This document shows, piece after piece, positions 52,253 through 64,000 of a DNA stretch of 64,000 bases; position 1 is the first letter of the stretch; each line of letters opens with the position of its first letter. The stretch comes from Mycoplasma phocoeninasale (GTDB lineage: Bacteria > Bacillota_I > Bacilli_A > Mycoplasmatales > Metamycoplasmataceae). The translations under genes and the position numbers were made by a program. The stretch is taken from NCBI RefSeq assembly GCF_012934885.1, contig NZ_CP051480.1, forward strand, positions 310,001-374,000, in the 5' to 3' direction. Under the pieces are notes generated by a model. That model worked only from the letters and a program-made list of their open reading frames with translations. It searched no databases and was not told the origin of the DNA.

Positions 52253-54443
52253 CTTCCTCCCACTTCTTTATGGCTGGATGATGTTTAGCGAGTTTCTTTA
52301 TCTTTTTATCGATTTCAAATTGAACTTCAATAATTTCATCAACCATATTTATAATTAAACCCTTACCATATGTTTTGTGTGTTATATAATCGCCGATAAT
52401 TAAATTATCATTATTTTTATTTTCCTGTGCAATCGAGAAATTATTGGCAATGCGAATAGATTTATTTTCGTGAATTCCCGCCTCATCTAAAAAGCGACTT
52501 TTTGTGTTAATTCCACTTTTGCCAACAGAAAATGAAAGAAATAATTTTTTCTTAGCTCTTGTCATGGCGACATAAGCAAGACGTCTTTCTTCTTCCAAAC
52601 CTTCAAAATTTTCTTCTTGTTTATTATCCATTTTTTTTAGGTAAATAAAGTCTTTTTGAGGTGAAAGTAAAATTGCCCTGCGTAAAGGGAAGATATTTTC
52701 TGAAAGTCCAGCTATAAATACATAATCAAATTCCAACCCTTTTGCATTGTGGACTGTCATCAGCGAGACAAAACTAACGGCATCATCTTCAACGTCGCGA
52801 TCAGTAATTAAAGTAATTTCTTGTAGATATTCATCAATTGTTCCCTTGGGGTGTTTTTTCTCTCAATTTTCAATAGCATCAATTAAACTCATAAAGTTTT
52901 CAACTCTGGCTTCATATTCTTCTTCTGATTTTTTAATTTCTTCAAAATATTTAAGGCGATTAAAAATTAATTCTTTTAAGGTTAGATGAATTGAATTTTG
53001 TTGGATTGCTCGCTTTGCTCATCTAATTTCATTAATTAAGCTAGCAATATTTTTTAGCGTATCCACCGATATTCTTAACTTAGTTTGTATTTCTTCAAAA
53101 TTACTTTGTAAACAACTAAATAAATCCATATTTTTGTTTCTCGCAAAAGCAAGAAGCTTATCAATAGTTATGTTGCCAATTTTTCTTGAAGGTTTATTAA
53201 TGATTCTAAGTAATGATATTTCACTTCCATCATGAATAACCCTTAAATAGGCTAAGGCGTCTTTTATCTCTTCGCGTTGATAGAATTTAATTGAACCAAA
53301 GATTTTATAAATGCTATTTTCTCTTATTAGAGCTTCTTCAATTGCTCGCGAGTAGCTATTAATCCGGTATAAAATTGCGATGTTTTTTAGTTGTACTCGA
53401 TTTCTTTTTAGATTGGAGATTTTGTTGGCAATTCATCTAGCTTCTGCTTCATCACTAAATCCACAATAAAATTCAATATCTTCACCTTCTTCGTTTTTTG
53501 TGAATAGTTTTTTGTCTAGTCTTAATTTATTATGAGAAATTAAATTATTAGCAACTTTTAGGATGGATTTAGTTGAACGATAATTCTCTTCCAATTTAAT
53601 TGTTAGGGCATTTGAAAAATCTTTGTCGAAGTTCATGATAATGTTAATATCAGCATTTCTTCACGAATAAATAGTTTGGTCTGGGTCACCAACAATTGTT
53701 AAATACGGCGTGGTGGCAATTTTTTTCATAATCATATATTGCAGAACACTTGTATCCTGAAATTCATCAATTAACACATATTCATACTTCTTTTTTCATT
53801 TATCAGCAACTTTTTTAAATCTAGGATCATAAAACAAACGATAAACAAAAACTAGTAAATCGTCAAAATCCAAAGAACGCGATCTTTGTAGATGAATTTG
53901 GTATTGTTGATAAATTATTTCTTTGGTTTTAGCAACCTTATCATCGGTTTCTTCAATATTTTTATTGTTTTTTTCTTCAAAGTTCTCAATTTCATTTTTT
54001 TTATTTTGAATAAAACTAATTATTGAAGAGTATGTATATTCTGTACTTGAAATGTTTAATTCACTATATACGATTTTTAAAACTTCTTTTTGATCAAGTT
54101 CATCTAAGATTTGAAAATCATTACTATATCCAAAATTGTGGATTTCACTTCTTAAAATTTTGGCACACATGGCATGAAATGTTGAAATAGTCGGATTGCC
54201 TTCTACGTCCATATTTGCTAATAATTGAAATACTCTTTGTTTCATTTCATTGGCTGCTTTGTTGGAAAATGTTAAGGCTAATATTTTTTCTGGCGATATT
54301 CTTTCATTTTCAATTAAATAAGCAATCTTATGAGTCAGAACCTTGGTCTTCCCGGATCCGGCTCCGGCTATAATTCTAAGCGGACCTTCATTGTACATAA
54401 CGGCAGCTTTTTGCTGTTCATTTAGAATATCTAAATTAATCAT
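52242..54443 (-). CDS. pcrA: UvrD/PcrA-type DNA helicase
   Basis: A 733-residue superfamily 1 3'-5' helicase used in repair and removal of blocks to replication. Motifs: Q motif LNEQQKAAVMYNEGPLRIIAGAGSGKT (Walker A), LTFSNKAANEMKQRV (Ia), LDFDDLLVF and VDEFQDTSVLQ (II), GDPDQTIYSW (III, in GPDQTIYS context), LEENYRSTKSILKVANNLI (IV), TVHNAKGLEFDYVFIAGL (V) and VAMTRAKKKLFLSF (VI). Upstream AGGAGGAAG is a strong ribosome site. It overlaps the next gene by 11 nt. The C-terminus is shorter than in PcrA but keeps GDYITHKTYGKGLI. Confidence 0.95.
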
Positions 54444-54566
54444 AACTTCCTCCTAAGATATAATGTTTAAAAATAAACACTAACAATAATTATAACATTA
54501 GCACAACAAAATCAAGGTAATCAGGGCAAAATAAGGCAATAAAAAAATTAAAAACTTTCTACATTT

Positions 54567-55220
54567 TTAATTTTCGTATTTTAGATTGGGTAGTTCTCGT
54601 ATTTTTGGCTTAATAATTGCTTTAATTTCTTGAATTTCTTCAGATTTATCGAATCTATTTTTTCAAACGGTATAGGTGTTTGATAGGTTATCATTAATAC
54701 CAATTCGACTCTCCTTTACGTTGCTAATGACCAAAAAAATTTCAGCAAATGTCGCAAATGAGGCTAAAGCGGTGGGAATTAGCACAAAAACCCTCTCAAG
54801 CGTTTCTAACTTGCCACTATTTCTATTGATTTTCGCAGCTTTTATGAATAATTCTGGTGATACAAAGATAATGAATAAAGCGAAAATGATCATCCATGTA
54901 AAGGCAAATAATCTTTGTCTATCAAAAATTGCTCGGCTTAGTTTGGTTTTAGCTTCTTGTGGAATGATTTTGATTTTACAAATCATCATACCAATAGTTT
55001 GTCCCTGAAATAATATTGGAATAATTATTCAAAAAATATTTAACATTAAAATCAGGAGCGTAAGTCAAACATAATAATTTCACTTATTAATATATTCTCC
55101 AAGTTTATAGTTAAACACTAAAAATGATGAACTAATAGCGAAGGCAATGAAAATTAGCAAATCAATTATTGTGGCAAGAAGTCTAATTCAAAAATTAGCT
55201 TTACGATTAATTAATCCCAT
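54567..55220 (-). CDS. RDD-family membrane protein
   Basis: A 217-residue membrane protein with the RDD layout: a first segment with basic and Asp residues (NRKANFWIRLLATIIDLLIF), a second (FQGQTIGMMICKIKII) with the conserved G-x-G/K-motif, and several TM helices. The ATG at 55220 overlaps the glycosyltransferase gene end by 10 nt. RDD proteins are transporter-like (some are Na+/H+ antiporter or secretion related); function here is unknown. UGA=Trp in NFWIRL. Confidence 0.8.
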
Positions 55221-56206
55221 GAGATTTTTTTAAATATTAAATTTCAGCTAGAAATGTCACTAGCTAAATCTTTCAGCTGAGTTAAATTAAGTTTTTGAAT
55301 TAAATTAAGGCTTTTATTTTTTTCATTTCAGCCAATTTCATTAATCAAATCAAAGAGAGCCATTTTTAGATTTTTAAGTGATTTAGCACTTTGACTTTTT
55401 CTTTTAAATTTAGCCGACCCTAGATAGCCTGCAATAAAATAATTAAAGTTTAAGTATTTTGCGAATTCTAAAGCAATTTTGGTGTTTTCATTTAATTCAC
55501 TGCCAAGGGTTTCAATAACTGTTCAGGTTTTATTGATTGACTTTGGATTAAGCAAAAGAATATTATTGTTATGATCTGACACTCATGTTGTGTTAATAAA
55601 AGCAAAGGTTTTGGACAAAATTAAACCACTAAAGGTGTAGTATGGTGTGTACTGCAAATTGGCATTTTTTAACTTAGTATCTTCACAAATACTTCTAAAA
55701 ATTTCAGTTTTCATAATGGCGGCAAAGGCAAATGGAATGGCGTAAGCAAAAGGCGATAAATCATTTTTTAGCTCAATAACTTTATTAGTGCTGAAGTGCG
55801 AACCATATAGTTTATGTTCAACAATTCCTTTGCATGAACTAAGCACTTCGATGAAATCTGGTTTTGTAGCACAGCCGCTAATAAATTCATTAAAATTCTT
55901 AATAAATCCACTTTTGATTTTGGTGTATGAATATAAAACATAAGTGTATTCAGTTTTTACATATTCCATTGCCTGTTTAAGAACACTTGTAATATGTTGG
56001 TGCGAAGTATTAATAATTAAACTAATGCGATTTTTTAGTTTCATTTGTAATTTTGCTATTGCATCCAAGTCGTACTCAGATGGTTTGTCAATAGTAATTA
56101 CAATTTTGAAATTTTGATCTTTTTGTTTGAGAAGGTTATGGAAAATATCGTCAATTGAAATAGTTGGTTTATAGATCGGAACAATAATTGTTAATGGTGA
56201 TTTCAT
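55211..56206 (-). CDS. Glycosyltransferase family 2-like protein
   Basis: A 331-residue protein starting MKSPLTIIVPIYKPTISIDD, the start of a GT-A fold, followed by KIVITIDKPSEYDLDAI, YVLYSYTKIKSGFIKNF (usual acidic DxD area altered) and MKTEIFRSI. No TM segment. The metal-binding DxD is not obvious, so activity is uncertain. It overlaps the RDD gene and ends one nt before asnS begins, so all three probably form one operon. It could add sugars to lipids or surface proteins. Confidence 0.7.
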
Positions 56207-56207
56207 A

Positions 56208-57554
56208 TTACATCTTTATTTGTCCGGGAACTCTTGGAAAAGGAATAGCATCACGAATGTTTGAAATCCCAGTTACATACATAACAAGTCTTTCAAAACC
56301 AACACCAAAGCCACTGGTTGGGGCATAACCAAATCTTCTTAGATCTAAATACCATTGTAGAGGTTCTTGTGAAATGTTTAACTCTTTTAGTCGAGATACT
56401 AGCTTGCTGTAGTTATTTTCTCTTTCACTACCACCAATTAATTCGCCAATGCCTGGAACAAGCAAGTCAAATGCTGCTACGGTTTTGCCATCAGCATTTT
56501 GTTTCATATAGAAAGCCTTAATGTCTTTGGGGTAGTTTATAACAGCAATTGGTCCTTTAGCAACTTCGTTTGATAAAAATTTTTCATGCTCTGATGCTAA
56601 ATCAACACCAAAATATAAATCTTTTTCTTCAAAAATATCTTTATGTTTTTCTAAAATTTTCAATGCATCTGCATAGTCAATAACTTGTAGTTTTGTGTTA
56701 ATAAATTTATCAAGTGTTGGTAAAAGTTTATTGTCTTGTAAACTATCTAGGAATTGCATTTCAGCTGGATAGTTTTTAGTGGTATTTCTAATCGCAGTTT
56801 TTAGTAGGTCGTCAGCTAAGTGAATTGTTTGATCAAGGTTGAAAAACGCCATTTCCGGTTCAATCATTCAGAATTCCGCTAGATGACGTGAAGTGTGTGA
56901 ATTTTCAGCTCTGAATGTTGGAGCAAAGGTGTATATTCTCTTGAAAGCCTGTGCATAAGATTCGCCATGTAGCTGTCCAGTTACCCCCAAAAATGCCTTC
57001 TGTTTAAAAAAGTAGTTTTTAGTTTCGTCATTAACTAATAAAGTTTCGCCAGCACCCTCTCCATCATTTGAAGTAATAATTGGAGCTGCAAAATTAATGA
57101 ATTCATGTTCTTGAAAGTATTTGTGAATTTCAAATAAAAGTGAATTTCTAACTAGAGTGATAGCTTTAAATAATTTAGTGCGGTTTCTAAGATGCGGGAT
57201 TTCCCTTAAAAATTCGATTGAGGTTTCTTTTTTTTGAATTGGAAAATCTTCGTCAACATTGCCAATAACTTCAAGAAATTCAACTACAAGCTCAAATGGT
57301 TGTTGAGCGCTTGGAGTTAAGTTTATTTTACCTTTAATTTTTAATGATGAACCTAGTGAAATTTCGTCCACTAATTTATTCTTAATCATTTCACCTTTTA
57401 TTACTAACTGTAAATTATCGATTGTACTTCCATCATTTAAAGTAATGAAACGAATCTTATCATTTCCACGATTTGATACTACTCACCCCTCAAATTGATA
57501 ATCAGTCATGCTTTTCAACTGTTCTTTTTCTAAAAATAGCTGTTTTATTGTCAT
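56208..57554 (-). CDS. asnS: Asparaginyl-tRNA synthetase
   Basis: A 448-residue class IIb aminoacyl-tRNA synthetase. N-terminal OB-fold anticodon domain (YQFEGWVVSNRGNDKIRFITL), then motif 1 region FINFAAPIIT, GEGAGETLLV, motif 2 [24 protein letters not shown] and motif 3 GFGVGFERLVMYVTG. AGGAG precedes the ATG at 57554. Two UGA codons encode Trp (GWVV and EFWMIE). Length is standard. Confidence 0.97.
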
Positions 57555-57601
57555 ATTTTCTCCTTAATACTTAATTATATATGAATAATATAATTTATTT
57601 T

Positions 57602-59410
57602 TTATGACTTGGTTGCCTCAAAGTAATAACTTGAGATTTTAGTTCTTAAATTGTTATCAATTATTGGGTAAGGAAATAAGCTGTATGTAGTGTCTGAATC
57701 GGGTTGTTCGTAGATTTTAATTGCCTCTTCATCATTAGCAAAATATCATTTTAAAATGAAATTATATGTTGCGTTACTTGTTGGCGTATATGAAACATAG
57801 TCAAAGTTTGAAATATCACCAATATTTGTTTCCGAGAAAAGATCTGCTATTGCTTCTGAAAAACCAAGACTGTCATCACTAAAGGTGTTTCTAATAATCA
57901 GCAGTCATTCATAATTTTTTTCTAACTCAGGGTCTTTGATAAACTCATCAAATTTTTGAAGGTTTCAGTTCTTAATGTCTTCTCAATTTGAATTAGTAGA
58001 AAATAATGTTGATTTTAGGTCTAAACTTTCTGATTCATTAAACGATTTAATTAAATCTTTTTGAGCTTCAATATCAAGTTCATTTAGTTTTTTTGTTAAT
58101 TTATCTTTTTCGGTTTTTACTAAATTTTCATCTTCTAGATATTCTTTTAGTTCACTAAAAAATGAACGTTCTAGAACTGATATATCAGTGCTAATATTTT
58201 GTGAATTATCTTCACTGCTAGTATATGGAGTTTGTTTGTAAATTAATGAACCGATGGTTTCTAAAACTTCATCCGATTCCTTATCTGTTAGTGCCTTTGA
58301 AAGAATTCAGTTATCCATTAATAAATAATTATTTTTAGGACGAATGAATTTAATTTTTCCTTCTTCAACATTTGAGAAATTATCAGTTGAATAATAAGCA
58401 TCAAGAGCATCACCATTATACATAATAACAGCGTCTGATCTTCCGGCTTTTGGTTCAATTAAGTGATTTAATAATTCAAGTCCATCACCACTCAAATAAT
58501 TATATTGAGCATTTTTAATACTATTGCCAGTTGCTTTTTCAACAAACTTAATGAATGAATCAATTGCTAAGCGATAGTTATCGTCATTAAAATCAAAAAC
58601 TCTTTTTGAATTAACCACTTTAGTGAAAATATCCATTCAGTTCTCGCCATGTGTCATTGCTCCAATCATAAGATTATCAACAAAGGCATTAGTTCATCCA
58701 AAATGTTTATAATTAGCTGAACGTAGCGAGTTAAAGATTTCGTCTCAATCTAATTTTTGACTTTTATCCCCAATTTCATCTACTGCTTTATTAATGTCTA
58801 AATTAGGTCGAGTCTCTTCGTTAATGTTGTATGCAATACCTTTATCTTGAATAAAATATGGCAAAACATATTCATAGAAATGATCAGATTTTTTTGAGTT
58901 AGCAATAGTACTATATCCAACTGCTTCTCCAGTTTTTTCATCTCTGATAATGTGGTATTTGTAACGTTCTAATTTATTTTCCGACTCTAGCTTTATTAAT
59001 GTATTTAGAATTATTGCATCAAAAGCTTCAAGATGAGAAATGACATTTTTTGTGTAGAAATGTTTGCGAACTTCTCAATCTTGAGTTCCCGGTCCATAAA
59101 TTTTTTCAAAGTTGATTTTTTTAATTTTTTGGTCAATTATTAGTTGCGCCGCCTGAAAGTCACTTCCAACACCAGCAATTGCTTTATCTTGAGTAAGCGC
59201 TTGAGTGAATTCGCTGATTTCTTTGAATACTTTATAGTTGTATTTCTCTTTAATTTGACCAATTATTTTAGGCGATAAATACGATTCATAGTTGTATACA
59301 CTTGGTCGATATTGGTTTCCAAATTTAATTGCGATAGCTGCGATTAAAGCAAAAAAACTTAGGATTATAAAAAATATAGAAATAATAATTTTTCATACAC
59401 GTGTTCTCAA
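57602..59410 (-). CDS. potD: Polyamine-type ABC transporter substrate-binding protein (PotD-like), copy 1
   Basis: A 602-residue protein with an N-terminal TM/signal anchor (IIISIFFIILSFFALIAAIAI) and no lipobox. Features: AIAGVGSDFQAAQLIIDQKIKKINFEKI near the start of the mature part, [44 protein letters not shown] and FIRPKNNYLLMDN, which match PotD-type folds (YxxD, F.PxxG pattern). It starts with TTG at 59410, the only option because an in-frame TAA stops the frame just upstream. It lies 6 nt after potC and is longer than usual PotD (about 350). Probably the extracellular receptor for spermidine/putrescine. Confidence 0.83.
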
Positions 59411-59416
59411 TTTAAA

Positions 59417-60277
59417 TTACCTATTTAAATGCGATTTTTTTGCATTTCCTTTTAAATTTAGTTGGGCTAATTTTTTCATTTTAACAATTCTTGAACCTTT
59501 GGTGGCGATATAAATTGTATTTGCTAATATTACCACTAAGAGTGATATTGCTCCAATTCCAAGCGATCATGCTTGAAACTGACCTTCATATAACTGCGTT
59601 CCGAGAGTTTCAGTGTTAGAAACAATTCTGGTAATAATAAAATCATCAAATGATAAGGCAATAGTAATAACGAAAGTAAAACCAATTGATCCTAACATGT
59701 AAACAAAATAAGTTTTGAATCAAGTTCTAATTTTTGAATATCCAAGATCTTGACTTGATTCAAAAATACTTTTAGAGAATTTGTCACTTTTTGGTAACAT
59801 AATTAGAATTCCATAAGGCAAGGTCATGACAGTGTGGCCAATAATTGCCCTAAAAAATCCTTCATTTGTTGCTTTAAGGGTTCCTAAGAAAATTAAATTT
59901 AAAACAATAGCAAGAGTTAGTCCAGTAATTACATCAGGGTTAATTAGTGGCACATTAGATGTTGATTGAACAAAAGTTCTTGCGGTTTTATTTTTATGTC
60001 TTCATAGCGAAAAGACAGTGATTAGCGAAAGGGTGATTACTAAAATTGAAGTTGCTAATCCTAACAGAAAAGAGTTAACAAATGCTAGTGCATGAGATTT
60101 TGAAAATAGTTCAACATAGGCCGCATATGAAAATCTATTTCATGTTGTAACGGAAAATATTCCTTTATCCGATGGAGCATTGAAACTATAAATGGTTCCA
60201 AAAATTATTGGTATGTAAAGACAGGCAAGAATAACAATAATATATGAATGTTTTAGAACACTTTTAAATTTACTCAT
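59417..60277 (-). CDS. potC: Polyamine ABC transporter permease PotC-like
   Basis: A 286-residue permease with about six TM segments. The EAA loop occurs as SKSIFESSQDLGYSKIRTWFK (usual EAAxxLGAs). N-terminus MSKFKSVLKHSYIIVILACLYIPIIF. The ATG at 60277 lies inside the potB end (8-nt overlap) after AGGAGG. Part of the potA-B-C module with a PotD-like receptor downstream. Confidence 0.9.
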
Positions 60278-61151
60278 ATATACCTCCTTGTTTTCTTTTG
60301 GCAATAATGTAAGGAATTCCGTAGATTAGTCCATAAATAGCTAATAGCACCAAAAGAGTAATAATAACTAATGATGAAGCATTGGCTAAATCAAATGGGT
60401 TAGCAGTATTAGCAAATTGATTAATTAAATTTCCTATTAGCTGTTTTTGACTACCATTAGGTAGAAGTTTATCAGAAATAATAATTGATGTGGCCGCAAT
60501 CATAAGCACAATTCCAAAGCCACTTAGAATAGCTCTAGAACAGTAAGGAAGAATCACCTTGAATAGAGTTTTAAATTTTGAATATCCAAGGTCCTCTGAT
60601 GCTTCTAAAATATTATTGGGCATATCTTTTATTACTTGATATAGTGGCATAATCATAAATGGTAAAAATAGATAAACCATACCAAAAATAATAAATGCGT
60701 TATTGTTTAGATGATTTTCATCAAAGATTGCTGAGAATAGTCCACGTACTGCAAGTGCTTTTGAAATCGTAAAGATAGCAAGGGGACTTAAAATTAAGCT
60801 TAGCGCCAAAGTTTTGAAGATTATTGATTTTGACTTAGCAACAATATAGGCATAAGGAAAACCAACAATTAGGGCTGCTGTGGCGGCAATTAAACCAGTT
60901 CACAGTGATCTAAGAATGATTAATCATGTTGAAGGTTTTGCAACGATTTCTCAGTTCTCTAATCTTACTTGATCGTCAATTGGCTTTAGAGCATAGATAA
61001 AAATTAAAATCATGGGAAGAACAATAAAAAGTATTGCAAAGATAATGTAAGGGATTAAAACTGTTAGTTGGAATTTACTCATTCCATTTAAGAAGTTAAA
61101 TTTTCTTTTTTTAATTTTGTTTAAGCTAGATATTTTCATCGACATTACCAT
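60270..61151 (-). CDS. potB: Polyamine ABC transporter permease PotB-like
   Basis: Up to 293 residues with six TM segments and the EAA loop ILEASEDLGYSKFKTLFKVILP. Downstream and overlapping the potC start. The start is uncertain: ATGs at 61151, 61145 and 61139 are all in frame; the potA reading frame extends past all of them (overlap up to 26 nt), so translational coupling is expected. UGA=Trp once near residue 67. Confidence 0.9.
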
Positions 61152-62514
61152 CCGCTTCTTCTTCAGCTTTTAATTTTAAATCCTTCTTCATTAAGTGAAT
61201 AGAATCAACGCTTCAGTTTAAATATACATCTTTGTCAACTTCATGTTTTGTTGAAGTTTCAACAACAATTATCTTGTCTTTGACTTTAATTTCATAGGTG
61301 TAGTAGCTACCACCGTATGTTGATTTAACAATTGTTCCGGCCATCTTAGCATTATTTTTTGACCTTGTAATTGTAATATCCTCCGGTCTTATTAAAACAT
61401 CTACTTCTTCATCAACTTGAAATTCATCATGAATAGTTTCATAGGTTTTATTCATAAATTTAACCTTGTTGGCTTTTATAAATTGGCCATCAAAAAAGTT
61501 TGAATTACCAATGAAGTTTGCTACCCATTTATTAATTGGATAATCATAAAGTTCATGTGGAGTAGTAAATTGTTCAACTTGTCCATCTCTAATAACAGCA
61601 ATTCTATCGCTTAATTCTAGTGCTTCATTTCTGTCGTGAGTAACAAAAATAAAAGTTAGTTTTAATTTTCTTTGAATATCACGCAATAAGGTTTGCATTT
61701 TTTCTCTAATCTTAGCGTCAAGAGCACTTAGTGGTTCATCTAATAAAAGAATCTGTGGCTCAATTACTAAAGATCTTGCGAGAGCAACTCTTTGCTTCAT
61801 TCCACCTGATAAGAAATTAACATTTTTCTTTTCATTGCCTTCAAGACCTACCAGTTTCATAATCTGCTTGACTTCTCTGTCCATTTCTGTGTTAGTTATT
61901 GGACGAGTTAAATATCTTTTTTCAAATGATTCTGTTTTTAGGTCAACGAAATTTTCTCAGTATGAATATTTGAAGTCCATATCATCAATTCATGATTGGT
62001 ATTTATCTTTCTTTTTCTCAGATAGTTTATTACTTAGAAGAAAGTTCTCGTACTGTTCCATGGTTTTATCAAGATTTTTCATCTCAGTTTGTGCCTTTTT
62101 AGCTCATTTTTTTTGTTGAACTTTTAACTTAGCAGAAAAGGATTTAGGAATATTTTCGCGAGGAATTCTTTTTAATCTTAATCCATATTTAATATTGTTT
62201 TCTACGTTCAGATGTGGAAAGAGCGCATAATCTTGAAAGATTGTTGAAACATCTCTTTTGTGGGGGCTTAAATCTTTGATATCTTTACCATCAAATTTTA
62301 CTTCCCCCCTTGTTACTCATTCAAAACCACCAATAATTCTTAAAATAGTAGTTTTTCCTGAGCCAGAAGGACCTAGCAAGGTGATAAATTCGCCTTTGTT
62401 AATTGACAGATTAACATTATCTAAAACGGTTTTGTCATCATATTCTTTAACAATATCGACAAGCTCAATGATTGGGATGTCTTGGCCATTATTTTTTTTC
62501 ATTTTATTTTCCAT
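61126..62514 (-). CDS. potA: Polyamine ABC transporter ATP-binding protein PotA-like with large insertion
   Basis: A 462-residue ATPase. Walker [11 protein letters not shown]-loop [17 protein letters not shown], signature [15 protein letters not shown], Walker [13 protein letters not shown], switch VTHDRNEAL, then a TOBE-type C-terminal domain ([12 protein letters not shown]). Between Q-loop and signature about 120 residues are found instead of about 40; the extra part ([20 protein letters not shown] .. [12 protein letters not shown]) is charged and helical. Similar insertions are known in mycoplasma PotA proteins. ATG at 62514 follows AGGAT. It overlaps potB. Confidence 0.93.
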
Positions 62515-62537
62515 ATGTAATCCTATTCTATTCTCAA

Positions 62538-64000
62538 CTATGATTTAGTTGTTTCGTAATAATAATCAATAATATTGGTTCTTAATCTTAAATGAATCGG
62601 TTGATAAGTCCGATAATTGGTATCGTGATCTTGACCGGCATTAAAAATTTTAATTGCGTTTTTGTTTGGTTTTTTATTTTCATCGAGGAAATATCATTCT
62701 CTTAAAAATTTATTAGTATTTTCATAAGCTGGAGTGTAATTAATAACATCAAAATTTTCAATGAACGGTAAATTTTGACTACTAAACCCTGCTTTGAATT
62801 CATCATAATATTCTTTATAAAAATTTGGGTCTATTTCCGAGACTTTTTTGGCAATTTTCATTTCACTATCATTAAATAAATTCTTAGTTATGAAATTACT
62901 ATTGTTTATTTTTTTGCTAATTAATGTGTACACTTCTTGCAAATATAGAGTCTCAATTTCTGCTTTTGTGGCAACTGCATTCTTAAATAAAGTTTCATTT
63001 AAGGTGTCGAGCAGTGTATTCAGCTCATCATCGTCAGTATCTCTTGAGACAATTCAAGCGTCAATATTCATGTATGAATTTTGTGGCCTGATAAACGAAA
63101 CGTGAGGTTCTGGCCCCAGTCTTTCAAAATTATCTTCGCCATAATATGCATCTAATGCATCGCCATTATACATAATTGAAATGTCAGCTTTTCCATTTTT
63201 TGGTTCAATAATTGTGCTGACAAGTTCTTGTCCATCAGTTACCAGTTTGTTGAAATTAGATTCTTTGATACTGTGCCCTGTTCCATTTTTAACGAGTTCT
63301 AGAAAAGAATTCATAATGTATTTATAATTGTCTTTATCTAAATCTTTTCATAGTTCACCATTTTTCTGTGATAGGTCACCATTTTCATAAGCATAGAATT
63401 GACCAATCATGGCATTATCTTGGAATCAGTTTGTTCAATAAACTCGTGGAATTTTATATTTACTAGTTAAAGTTTTTAAAATATCAAATCAAGTTCTTTG
63501 TTCGTTAACATCGTCAAATGAGACACCATCTTTTATATTATTTCGATCAGTTGTTTCATTTTTTTCTTTGTCAATATTATAAACAATTAGCTTGTCTAAA
63601 ATAAAATAAGGGATTAGAAACTGATAGTAATTATCGACACCGACTCTGCCATCAATTTCAAAACCGATTACCTCATTTTTATCATTGTAATAAAGGAAAG
63701 GAATAAAATCAGAGTATGCGATTTTATCTCAATCATTTTGAATAATATTATTTGGATTTTTCTGTTTAATCTCAGCAATTATTCAATCATTGAAAATTTT
63801 AAAATTATTTTTTAGAATTTGAGGATAGTGTTCCAAAATCTCTTCGTCATTTTTAAAGTCTTTACCAAAAACTCTAGAAAAATCAATTTTTCTTAATTTT
63901 TTGTCGACTATTAGCTGAGCAATTTGATAATCACTTCCTATTCCAGCAACAGCCTTTTTATTGTTGATGGCCCGCGTTAGCTCATCTAAATTAGTAAAGG
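62538..64000 (-). CDS. PotD-like substrate-binding protein, copy 2 (N-terminus outside window)
   Basis: The last 487 codons of a second PotD-like protein, about 24 nt upstream of potA. It is clearly paralogous to the 57602 product: the same blocks [58 protein letters not shown] and a matching C-terminus (DYYYETTKS against SYYFEATKS). The frame runs off the right edge. With potABC and copy 1 it forms a module with two receptors bracketing the transporter. UGA codons are Trp. Confidence 0.82.

Overview
The window reads as a chromosome segment of a Mollicute that uses the mycoplasma genetic code. UGA is read as tryptophan in nearly every gene; smc, rnc, plsX, pyrH, mnmE, asnS and others are whole only with UGA=Trp. 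Base composition is very AT-rich and genes are tightly packed. Diacylglyceryl-type lipoproteins with a positively charged N-terminus and a ...(A/S)C lipobox are common. Gene content (PolC, FtsY/YlxM, PlsX/FakA, PotABC, PepO, surface lipoproteins) fits a Mycoplasma/Metamycoplasma/Mycoplasmopsis species of the hominis type. I did not fix the species.

Layout. 1-1520: 3' part of uvrB. 1590-3389: an LRR lipoprotein and two tandemly duplicated 83-85 aa lipoproteins; the second has an A15 tract as its promoter spacer. 3618-4215: a VapD/Cas2-like protein that lacks the usual catalytic Asp, and tRNA-Ser(CGA). 4251-12839: leftward housekeeping block (smc, rnc, plsX, fakA, asp23-like, glyA, a membrane protein). 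13262-17593: rightward accessory island with a one-ORF MFS transporter-SAM methyltransferase fusion, a papain/C39/C10-like cysteine peptidase and a six-TM protein. 17674-24342: polC, cdsA, frr, pyrH. 24584-27920: a cytosolic subtilisin-like protease with an overlapping AAA ATPase, an arrangement like the IetAS anti-phage pair. 28062-29338: ylxM-ftsY. 29455-34413: a GGCT-like protein, a frameshifted S41 peptidase lipoprotein, a MATE transporter and a decayed small gene.

34572-46176 holds a family of related lipoproteins in two clusters, separated by an uncharacterised protein, rlmD, mnmE and another uncharacterised gene. Three of the six members carry single-base frameshifts; one is a three-repeat version of the domain. 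46177-47309 is an AT-rich stretch without a recognisable gene. 47310-64000: tmcAL, a lipoprotein remnant between 20-bp direct repeats, pepO (M13), a TM protein coupled to pcrA, an RDD membrane protein, a GT2-like protein, asnS, and a polyamine-type ABC transporter (potABC) bracketed by two paralogous substrate-binding proteins; the second one runs off the window.

Most interesting: the IetAS-like pair, the MFS-methyltransferase fusion with its peptidase/TM neighbours, the run of single-base frameshifts limited to surface lipoproteins, the VapD homologue without its Asp, and a set of genes whose -10 box lies 7-8 nt before the ATG (probably leaderless), one with a homopolymer promoter spacer of the type used for phase variation.
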